From Codonopsis lanceolata (taxonomy: Eukaryota; Streptophyta; Magnoliopsida; Asterales; Campanulaceae): a stretch of 64,000 nt of DNA. The translations under genes and the position numbers were made by a program. Below the pieces are notes generated by a model, which was not told the origin of the DNA, did not search any database, and saw only the letters and a list, made by a program, of their open reading frames with translations. Below are positions 23,545 through 35,500 of this stretch, one piece after another; the stretch's first letter is position 1; every line of letters starts with the position of its first letter. The DNA is taken from contig CM028379.1 of assembly GCA_013146195.2 (NCBI GenBank), positions 163,028,437 through 163,092,436 of the forward strand, given 5' to 3'.

Positions 23545-26500
23545 CATACTGGATGAAGGAGAGATCGGTGAGAATGAGGGGTTGGTCTGCTTGTAATTGT
23601 TTCAATTGTGGATTGCAATTCTTTTCATTTTTGTATGACCCCCTTGTTTCAATGATGTTACACATAACCCCTATTTTTCTTACTTAACAACACTTCAACT
23701 AATGGAGTTAGGGCTAGGGACTTCCAATGTTCAAAATCGACAAACTTTTGTGTGGCGTGCATTTGCTTTGTACAGGGACTGCTAGTGGACTTTTGCAAAG
23801 TACGGGGACCAATGGTGAAGTTAGCCCGACTAAATATGTGGTCTTATTATGTGAATGAGAATTTGACTAAATAGGTAGTCCTACTATGTGAATTGAGAAT
23901 TAGACTAAATATGTAGTCTTATTATGTGAATGAGAATTAGACTAATTAATAGTCTAGGAAAATGTGTGATTTGGGAATCATTGTGTACCCTAAATGTTTG
24001 GATACTTGAACTAAATATGTGGTCAAGTTATATTTGGGAATACTTACAAATATGTGCATATATGATTTTGTGGTTCAAGACTAAATATGTGGTTTTGAGA
24101 TATATTGTTCATTACCTTCAAATATGTGTTTGGTAATATGTTAAGCTAGAATCATAGATCTACTTTGCATTGCATTGGAAGCATAGTTGTCAAAGTCGAA
24201 AGACGCTAAAAAGGCGATAGATCCAAATTTGAGGCAAGGCGCTAAAAAGCGCTCACGAAAAAAATACTAAGGAAAAATACATATAAGTATATAACTTAAC
24301 AAATATCAACAAAACATGTTATAAATAAGCATAATACATGAAACTAAGTCTTGGAAAACTAGTGTTTTTAAGTGAAGTAAATTGGGACTTTGAGGCACTA
24401 ATTTATTTTAGAGTCATTTATGTAATGACTAGGGTAATTGTGGAATTATGTTCTTCTCCATGAATACATAAGAATACCATATTTATTTGTCCAATTCGGA
24501 TTTCGGATGAATAAGTTATAAAGGTTTAAAGTATGACATTGGAAGTGTTGGAAGTGGGTTATCCCACATTGGAAAAATATGAAATGTTTGAATGGTTTAT
24601 ATACAAAGGCTCCCTTGTGTTGGGTAAGCTTGTATATAAAGAACTATCTCTCCCGCGCCTGCAGGGGGGGGGTGCGAATCAAGATCCAATTTGCCTTGGG
24701 CCGGCTTACTCGTGTTCCCGCACATGCGGACACGAATGTCGGACCAAATTGTGCTATCTTGATAAGTCCAAAATTTTTTAATTTAAAAAAATTGAAGCGA
24801 GCGCCTTTTCACCGCCTCTCGCCTTTCAAGAAGGCGCCGCCTTTTCATCGCTTTATGCGCCTCGCCTCGAACACATGAGGTGCTACAGGCTCGCCTTTGA
24901 CAACTATGATTGGAAGTCATGGGATGACGCATCGCCTTCACGAATGTCAAAGTTTGTGACCGCTATGGGTCTACGTATCGGAGACTGTTTGCACACACCC
25001 ATCCACTATTCGCCGCAGTGGGGATGTAGCCGACACTGTTGTAACAATACGTACGACTTTGGATAGCTATGGAACTGGGGATCGGGGACGTCGATACCAC
25101 GAGATGGGTATTGAGGGCACATGTGACTCGGGTGGGACTCGAGAGCACGTTTTATTTTATATGTGTATTGCAGGAGCAACACGGCGGATGCGTTAGAGGA
25201 GCGCACCCTAGTTCATATGGTTTGTTGTGAGCACTTATGTGATCATCACCATGCTACGTGGACATTGTGGTATTTTGGTTATGTACCTATTATTATGCGG
25301 TACTTATTTGTGAGATTTATCATGATTAAAAGATTATCATGATTATTTATAGTTGAATATATATTATCATGTTATATTGTTATTTATAGTAACTTGCTGG
25401 GTCATTATGACTCATTCCGTGCTTTTGTTTCCTTAGTGCGCACTTGATCGTTAACTCGCGTTGAGGTCGAGTAGTTCGCGGTTGTAGCAGACGGTTCGTC
25501 CAAGGCTTAGCTCGTGGAGTATTTTATCATTAGTATTATTGTTATTAATACTTATTGTATTGTCGTTCATTCTAGTGAGGCCGAATGTATATGTTAAGTT
25601 ATGTAAGCTTCACCTTGAGTAGAATTATGTTTGGGTATTTATAGTTGTATTATTTTGGAGCCGACAAGTTATGTCATGTCGTGGTTTCTACTTAGAAGTT
25701 TATTCTAGATCCTTTCCGGCATGTTGTGGCCGTCGATGTTGTTTGTTCTCGAGTAGTAGACTCAAGGTTGTAGTTGTTGGGTTTCGGCATGTAGTGTCGT
25801 TGATGACTTGAGGTTATATATATTTCAGTTTGACAAACAGGTGGTTTGTTGTGCGTGTGCAATGTTGCACCACGCGGTTCAAATTTTTAGGCTGAGGGAT
25901 TTAGGACCTCTTTGGTTGTGTTAGCTCAGAGCTTGATAGCTTCGGCCCCCGTTCTATTATATTTCGTTTCCAAAGTTTGTTGTTGTTGTTTTGTATCGCC
26001 ATTATGGCTTGACTTTCTGGTTAGAGCTTGCTTAGCTCGGTTGTTTGATGGGTGCCATTGTGCTTACCAGGTGACTATCCATTGATTAGTTGGTTTAGCG
26101 GCACGACCTCAGGGTTCTGTGTTGGAATTTGGGTCGGGTCGTCACAAAAGTACTTTATGCATCACGATGTACAAAAACAGAAATCATCACCATCATCTCC
26201 CGACCCAAAATCAAACCAAAACGAAAACTGAGAAGAGTTCAAATTCAAGAAATGTAGTGGTGTCAAGAGGAAGAAGATCAAAAATTGGTTGTGGAGGAAG
26301 AAGAAGATCAAGAATGGTCGGAAAAGCAGTATCAATTATGGCATCTCCGGTGCATAAACCTATAAAAGGTTTTTTCACAGCTTTCTGTGTGCCACATCAA
26401 AAACAAAAAAAAAACTCATCTCTTCACAAACCTTCCTCCAAAATGGTAAACTCATTTGTTTTTTTTGTTTTTTTGATATAGGTAAATGTGACCCCTACTT

Positions 26501-29500
26501 GGTATGGGGATTGGAACCAAGGACCTTGAGGTCATTGCTTGCATGCTGAAAGAGTGTTCGGGAAACTGGGGTTAAAAATGGGGTGTAGATGAATCGGAGT
26601 AACAATAATACAACGAACGTGAACAAGAATTTCAAATTCAAATTTGAGGGTTGTGGGTTTTGTAGTTGTTGATTGTTTTCAGCTAAAAAGGTGAGAAAGG
26701 TAGTCGATCGAGACGCAGAGCAGACCATTTCGTTGAACGGTTAGTGTGCTAAATTTGAAAACTTCAAATTTGGCTTCCATGGAAGCCGTTGGCCTCTCAG
26801 CAACAAAGTGGCCACATGGAACCTAATCATCATCTAATAAATGTATTGTCGTCTTTTTATTAGATTTTTAACCATTTTGTTGACAGCTATCACACGGGGA
26901 CTAACTGTAAGGCCAAGAAAAATGTTATGTTCAAGGACCAAATGTTATGTTAAAGTTATGTTAGATGGTCAAGAAAATCCATAAAAGGAACAATTTGATA
27001 TTTAAGATTAAATCAAAATGGCAAGGTGATGATGACAGTCATAGAATAAAATCAGGTTGGGTGAAATGGAGAAGGGCATCTCGAAGTGTCATGTGATGAC
27101 ATATATCCATTAAGTTGAAAGGAAAGTTCTATAGAACAGCTAACGTTGGGCAACTAAGAAAGAAATAGTTAATTGCTCGGTCACCCGTAAGAAAAAGCAA
27201 GTGTATCAACATCAACCAAACTAGAAGTAGGGGAAGGGGAAGACAAAAAACTAGTATGGACATCTGTAATATGAATGAGTGGTATGTGATGACCATTCTT
27301 TAGACCAGATTCAATGGCGGGAAAAGGAACCTGCAGCTGACCCTGAGTGATTGAGACTAAGGGTGAGTTGAGTTGAACCCTCAATGATAAGGAATTAAAG
27401 ATAGATAATGGCAAAGTTTGCTTCAAAGTAGGAAATAAAACGCAAAGCATCCACATAACATGCTGTAACAATGTATTTTGACCTTAAAAACATGTTAAAC
27501 AGGTAATCCAGTAGCAATGAGTTGATCATCCTCTCTCACTGAGTTGATCATTCCCAAGACAAGTATTCTTTGTAAATACCCAACTCAACTCCGTCTTTAT
27601 CCCCATAACTCGGGGTCGGCTACATGAATCCTTTTTCACCATTCGGTTTGGTCCATCGCACAAGCTACACTCCTTCACATCCTTCTTTTTTATGGTTTTG
27701 GTCTTCGCCTTCCCCTATCTCTAGCCTGATTGTTAATATTGATACTATCCCACTTCCTAAATGGTGCACTTAGTGCTAGAAAAGGTTTGTCTCAATTACG
27801 CTAGATGTCTCTCTCTAATCTCCTACTTTGGTCCTGTTTAGCCATCATCATCAACAGATCTGGCACCAAGACATCCATTTCAGTGCGCCATTAAAGCCTC
27901 CTCATCACCAATACCATCAGATTTGGCCCCTAAAACTTTGCCTCAAAGCCATCCTGCATCTCCATCACCTTCTCCTCAACATCGAGCCTCATTGCAAAGG
28001 GAATTGACAATTGACTAACTGAGGGGAGATCTAACACACAGAACCAAGGCAGAGGAATATGCAGTGAGATTATCGTAATAAGATGGGTCTATGTGATATA
28101 AGCTCCGGGAGGTAGATGATAAATATCCCAATGTTTTGTCTAAAATTTATCATGCAAAACTCTTTCATCCATGTGCTTTGGTCAATGGCCGTCGTATTCC
28201 ATGTTAACTAATTCTGGGTGTCCACGTGCCACCTCAAGTCTAACTCCATGATACAGAACTTCTTTGGAGTATCACTCCTAAATTGGGTAAATACAACCCT
28301 TACATCTCGTCAAATAAGATCACGAGGCTACTCTACCCACTTATACTTTTTGGTTGGATACTCAAAATTTGGTAAAATAGACTATAATCATCAGGAAATT
28401 TTATATCAAGCATATGTCACCTCAAATCGATTCCAGAAGTAGAGGATGAGATGTTGCATAAAAGCAGCTGTTGTGGAGAGAGCCAAATAGGAAAAACCTG
28501 GAAAAATCCATGCCATATTGTCAAATATAGCTGGATTTGCACCCTTTAAACTTTGAGAAGAATGAGTAGCAGTGACAAACCGTAAGTATATGAAAAGAAA
28601 TAGATATGAAACACCAGAAAATATAGCAAAAAGAAGCGAGGGAAGAACTTCATTGATATTGGAGTACGGACACTGCAAGCCAATGAAAAAACAAAGCCGT
28701 ATTAGGAGGAATGATCTGTTAAGAGATATAATATGTTTTGGAAAACTTCACAGTAAAGGAAATCAAACTTTGACATTGTTTGGACACTGCAAGCCAATAA
28801 AAAAACAAAGCCGTATTAGGAGGAATGATCCGTTAATAGATATAATATGTTTCGGAAAACTTCACAGTAAAGGAAATCAAACTTTGACATTGCTTGGACT
28901 AAAAGTCAGTACAAACATCGGCGACTAGTGTGTATGCTGATAAGTGAACCACAACCGTCAGTGGTTATAAGTTTGTTCAGGGTCAATAAAGTCCGTAGGC
29001 TAACAGCCTATTTCCGGTGATTACTCTGTAAGATTGATTGAAAACCAGTCTTAAGTGCGCAGATATATACTAGACACTCACTCCAAGCCACATTCTATTC
29101 AAATGTTATTGAGGTTGAATTGAAGCATTCAGACCAATGAAAGTCTGACTATACCAAAGCGCTCACCACCAATACCCCATCTTGTACTTGGTGTTCCCTG
29201 ACCCAGGAAACCTTGACAAACATGCCCATGCACTAAAGTTTGACAAATGGTACTTTCTTTTATTATGGTAAGGTCTTCAAGTACGATGAATCCTGATAGG
29301 GTAGGGTGGCGTGAGTTCCCCATGTTGCTAGGTTGAGCCACATACACGCTACACACTAGAATAAGTGTGCATGCGTGTTTTTTTTTTTTGTGTGTGTATA
29401 TGTATGATGAATCCTGGTAGGGTAGGGTAGGGTAGCGTGAGTTCCCCATGTAGCTAGGTTGAGCCACATACACACAACACAGTAGAATAAGCGTGCGTGT

Positions 29501-32500
29501 GTGTGTGCTTGTGTGTGTGAGAGAGAGAGAGAGACCTGATAAGTGTAAAGAGTTCACACAGCCAAACTAGAATCAAAACCATGAACGCTAACAGCTGGTC
29601 ATCGTAAAACTCGAACAGAAAAAATAGGATACCGATCATAATCTGCTTGATGAAACATACAATACTTTTAGAAAAAGAGCATTGATAGGGTTCGTAGGAA
29701 AACAATAAAAGAAGAATCAAAGACATCAAAAATTAAAATACAAGGACTCATGACTTCAGCATTTAAACAAATGGATACTATGTAAGCTCACCGGTACAAA
29801 GACGAGAGATTCGATTACGTGTACAAAAATCAACTGGAACGTTGGAAGCCTATGTCGAGCATGGTGTTGCAGCTGCACTGGAGAAGTTGCCGAAAACAAA
29901 TAACATAAGTTCAGGTAGAGAGGAAAAAGAATGGAAATAGAGGCTCCCCAATGAGACAACAACCCATTTCATATTCCTGAGAATTATTTGAGGACCTTCA
30001 AAGCAATCTGTCAACATTTGGTGGTTTAGGTCTTGTTCACAAAATTCTATTTTGTATACTATATTTCAGAAAAAGTCTCCTCCAAATCAATCTGACAAAA
30101 GAATCCTATAGCTGTATAGCATCTACATTCAGAAAAATTTAAGCAGCAATCACCATTATACCCATTCATCCGGGATGCTTTGACCAGTACAGGAACAGAA
30201 TAAGATCATTTTACAACTGCATCTGTAATGCTCTTACATCACATCTCTCCAAGAAAAAGTAAATGCTTAATCAGGACAAACCTGTGAACTTCAGCATACG
30301 AGTCTGTGTCTCTCTCAACGTAAATGAAACTGACATTGTCGTCGTGAAGAACACAAACAGTGACATCATTAACACACCACACTTCGTTGCAAAATAGTCT
30401 ACAATAGAGGAAACACATCAGTTACAGTTATAGCACACACATTTAAACACAAACTTTTTAAAGTGTTGTGTACGCTTATGTGTGTGTGTGTGTTAAGTAT
30501 AACAGCAATGTGATGTGGCTTTAATGAGGACAACCATCATAATTATCTCATATAAATATCAAACAAATTTGAATCTAGATTGGTCCCTTTTACATTTTCT
30601 TTATGAGGATAATATAAATCCATTGATAGCATTCCTAATTAACTCCTAATTTTCTTAATTTAAGATAATTCTCATAATTACCTCAGCTTGATACTCCCTT
30701 CGTTCTAGGCAAAGAGTTCATTATTCTATTTTTGGATGCTTCACTTAAAGAGTCCACTTTAAAAAAATTAAGCCTACAATCTTCTTAACCTTTTCAACTT
30801 TACCCTCCACATACCGACTATGCTCAAACATTTTTGTGAATATGATCAACCATAATGATACTTATATATCCCTTAATAATTAAAATTTTCAAACATGAAC
30901 TCTTTGGGTGGAACAAAGGGAGTATGTCACAATTTTCAATGGTTTCTATTTCTTGCTTAAAATATCCTTGAATTTCGATTCCACTAATCTTTTTAACTTA
31001 GGATACATTGCTACATAATTATTTCATATTAATATGTAAAGTAAAAACTGGTTGTCTTTTAAATTCAATATCTCCCTTTATTTATAATAAAAAAATATGT
31101 ATCTACGTCTACAAATACAACATATATGCATTTATCTTACTACATTATATTACATATAACGAGATATCCATTTGTTCAAAATGAGTAGATTTATCTCTTT
31201 TGCAACTACAAAATTTTCTTGCTACACCATTTCTAAATAAGTGTCCCATTTAACATCTTAAAGTCAAATGGATTATTTTTCAAACGAAACACGAAAGTCG
31301 TAACTTGTGGTACAAATGTGCTATGAATTACGTGCTTTATTGGTTTGGAAAAAATAAAAAATAACCATCAAATTTTCACATTAAAAACAATCAATGACTT
31401 TTAAAAGTCAAAACAGGACACTTATTTATGAACGGAGGGAGTATAATTTTTTAAAAGGTTTAATATATAATTTGGTCCCTGAACTTGGCACCATTTATTG
31501 ATTTGGTGCAACATCTTAGACAATTTCTATTTTGGCCCTTGAACTCGATTTATTGTCATACGGTTAGTCCCTCATGTGACGACCATCCACTGTGGTGTTA
31601 AATTTTAAAGATAATGACGAAAATGCCCTTAATGAAAGCTGAGTTGGATTTCCAGGTCGACTAATGTTAAAGGGCATGGATTCTCATGAGGGAAAAACGG
31701 CCGCCATGGAGAGTGACCTTCAACAATCATCATACACTACCCTTTAATGCTAGCCACACTCTTACTACTTTCTCTCTCACACAATAACACGGTCGCATTT
31801 TTTAGAGAGAGAAAGTTAGTGAGAGGGGGGGAAGAGTTGGTTTTTCTTTTTGGGTAGTGGGTTTAGGGTTGTAATTTTGGTATCTTTGTTTGTTTGTTTG
31901 TTTTATTTGGGGTTAGGATTTGTTGCATTTTTCATATGCTCCTGGAGAGGAAGGGGGGGGGGGAAATAAAGAAAAGAAAAGAAAAGAAATTTCCTTTTTC
32001 CAATTTCAATAGAAAGAAAAGAGTTGGATTTTGGGTTTCTTGGATTTTTCACCATTGTAATACCGGTTTTTGAGGGTGAATTTCTTGTAATCCCTCGCTC
32101 TCTCTCTCTCACACACACCGAGTGTCCTGGCAATTTTTCTGTATTGGAAATACAGATGAGTTGCTTTCCTTGCATAAGTCCAAGAAGGATGTTTTTTTTT
32201 TGAAAGGTAATTGTGACCCCTTGTTGGTTTGGGGATTGGAACCAAGAAGGATATTCCGAATTATGATGATGAAATCGTGGTCGGATCCGCTGATTCCTCA
32301 GGTAATTTTGGTAATTTTACTTTGTGTGTGTGTGTGTACAGATGTGCATGTATCCAATGTGCTTAATTGCATTTGTTTATATATGTATGTACTTGTATAT
32401 TTGTGCATTGTGCTTAATTTGCCTCTCTCTGTTACTTTGTGAGTGTGTGTCAGTGTGTGTGTGTGTGTCAAAGTGTTCTATTTGCCTCTCCATATAAATG

Positions 32501-35500
32501 TGTGTGCGCGCAATGTATTTAATTTGTCATTTTCAATGTGTGTGTGCACTCTCAATAAGTATATATGTGTGTGTGTTCACTCCTCTTAATTTTCCTCTCT
32601 CAATGCATGTGGGCGTGCAATGATAGTGATTTGCCTCTCCGGGCTCTCCCTATGTCTCTATATATGCACGTGTCTGTCCAATGTGCTTTGCCTCTGTGTA
32701 TGCGCACCGGTGGTCATTTTGCTGAGTTAGCCTCTTTGGCTGTATGTATATAAGTCTGGGTGTGTGCATGTCCAATGAGCTTAATTTTCTCCTTCTTAAA
32801 TACATATTTGTGTTTGTGCAATGTGCTTAATTTACCTCTAAAATTTGCGGTTAGTGGGAGGGGGGAGGAGTATGGCGTAAATGATTCTATCGAACATTAA
32901 TCCATGGGAATCCAACTCAGCTTGGCATTTCGATCATTATCTTAAAATTTAACAGGAGAGTGGACAGACGTCACATGAGGGACTAACTGAATGGCCAACA
33001 ATCGAGTTCAAGGGCCAAAATAGGAAGTGCCAAAGATGTTGCATCAAATCAATAAATGGTGCCAAGTTCAGTGAACAAATTATATATTAAACTTTTGAAA
33101 ACCATTTTTAACACAAAAACAAGATATATAGATAAAAAATATTAATTTTAACTAAAAAATCTTGTAAGTTGAACGAGGACACTTCTTGTGTGTATACTTC
33201 ATCCAATTCCAGGATGAAGTTTCTAAGATTACATTACTCGAACTTTAGCCCCCATTAACTCAAGTGGGGAAGAAGATGGGTTGGTGGAGGTGGAAGGTAG
33301 GAAATTAGGGTGTCCAATCAACAATTTGCTGATGATGTTATTTTATTTGTCTAAGAAGATCTAGGTTCTTTAAAAATATGCTTATTCTTTTCCATATCTT
33401 TGGATCCATTTATAGTATTGACAAGTGTGAACTTGGACATTCAGGATCTTGTTATTTATGCTTCCTTAACTGGGTGCGGAATTTAATCTTGGCCATTGTC
33501 TTACATAGGGTTTCCCTTGGGGCGGGAATATAAGAGCAACTACGTTTTGGGGTGCTTTAACTGAGTGCTAGGCATGTGTGTGTGCATGCATTTATGTATA
33601 CATACATACATTCATACATACTAGTAGGCTCCCTGGCGATGCCTGAAAAATTATTAGCCCTTTGACTAGTAATTTAATGAATTAAAGGATCAATATGCTG
33701 GGGTGTTTGAGAATTAGGCCAATAAATTGCAATTCGACATCTTTGCTCTAACTTTTAATAGCATATGGTGATGTACTAAAAACAGGGTTGCCCCTTCCTA
33801 AATGAAGTATATGGTGATGCACTTTCTTGGTAAAAATTTCAAACTTACCATCTCAGTTATTAAATTTGATCTAGGAGTAAATTATGGAGCGATTGGAGTA
33901 GATAAAAAAGGTCTACTTTAAAAATTTTGGGATTAATTGCATATAATATATAACCAATGAGACTTTGACACCTATACTTCACCAATTAAGAAAGTCAAAA
34001 TTCTAAGAATTTAGACTTGGGGTTTTGGAGCTCATCTGAGCTAGGTCATGTTGTTAAAAAATATATATATATAACATAAGATTGCATACCTACAAGCTAA
34101 ATATCACTAAAGACCTTATGAAAAACATATTATTCCAAGATGAAGTTTCTAGGTCATGTCATTTAAACTTACGCCAAATGAGCTGAGGGGGAAGAGATGG
34201 GCTGATGGAGGTGAAAAGGAGGAGATTAGGTGTCTCATCTACAATTTGATGATGATTTTCTTTATCCAAGGGGACTAGGGTCTCTTTTACATATCTTTAA
34301 GTTCATTTCTGGGCTCAAGATTGGCAGGGTGAACTTGGACATTCAGGCCTTAATTTTTATGATTCCTTGATTGGGTGTCTGGAGTTTTATCTTGGCCATT
34401 GTCTGGGTTCCCCTTGGGGAAATATTTAAGCAACTGTGTTTTGGACCCTGCAATGGAAAGGGATGCAGGCGTATGCAGCGTGCATTCTTCTCTCTTGGGG
34501 AGAGGGTCAGTCTTATTAGAACTTGTGTACCAAGCATTCTGTCTACTTTCTCTCTTTAGGACTCTTGTGGTGTGCAGTATAGTATCAACAAAATCACAAG
34601 GATTTCTTGTTGGAAGGGGCGGATGAGACTAGTAGAGACCATTTAGTCGCCCAGTATGGAGTTCGAAAACCTTGGGAAAAAGGAAGTCTAGTTTTTCAAA
34701 ACTGGATCCTTAGTGGGTAAGTAGTTATATTGGTATTCCCAGTAAACCACATTCTATTTAGCATAAAGTGACCAAGAGTAACTGTGGCATGCAGCAAAAT
34801 GGATGGGATGCCACCACTCAGAAAAGTCTTCGGAAATTCATTCATCAATGCTACCCTTTGTTTCTTGTCTCGACTCATTTTAGGGTGACGAATGGCTCCT
34901 ACGACCTTTCCCTGGGAGGACAGGTGGGTAGTGGAGGCACCTTCGGGTATCTCCTTCCCTCGATTGTTTCATCTATTCTCGGTCTGGGAGGGCCCTATTT
35001 TATGTTTCGGAAGGGGCAGTCATCTTCTTGGAACTTTCACAATTGATCGAGAACCAGAAGAGCTTTTCGCTTCTTTGACGCCTTCTATCAAGTTCAGTTC
35101 TCCCAAAGCTCTCTCACATTCTCCTTACAAAAAACCCACGAAAATTCAAACAATAGTAATGAACTAACCAATTTATTGTAAACTGTGTAATTGACTTTGC
35201 AGTAGTAACTACACGCCATATTGCGAAAAATCATGGCAAATTGCAGAATAAATGGCACAGGTGCAAACCTCCAAATCTTGCTGAACCTTCTGGTTGCTCA
35301 TGTGCATATGTGAGATTATAGAACTCTTTTGTCTGGTAATTATACAGATAACCTGCATCAGATTGTGAATTATGCTCAGAGTATGAGATGATGAACTAAT
35401 GGTACTCACTGCACAGTACCACTCCATGATCTCCATCCACCTAATCTCAAATGCAGCTGCAAATTAATAGCACAGAGCTTAAGACATAATTACTTGACAT

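Noticed and set aside
22070..23960. Regularly spaced 37-bp repeats considered as a CRISPR array
   Set aside because: Units are directly adjacent with no unique spacers, and the DNA is a plant intron.
18818..26150. A single large non-coding LTR-type retroelement
   Set aside because: Leader-like and terminus-like phrases are present but no matching long direct repeats were seen, so I kept it only as a low-confidence note.
28406..28678. A single open frame crossing membralin exon 12, the 83-bp intron and exon 11 on the - strand
   Set aside because: Exon 11 is read in the wrong frame in it (the conserved VRTPISMKFFPRF reading is elsewhere), and the intron has clean GT/AG borders and a length not divisible by three.
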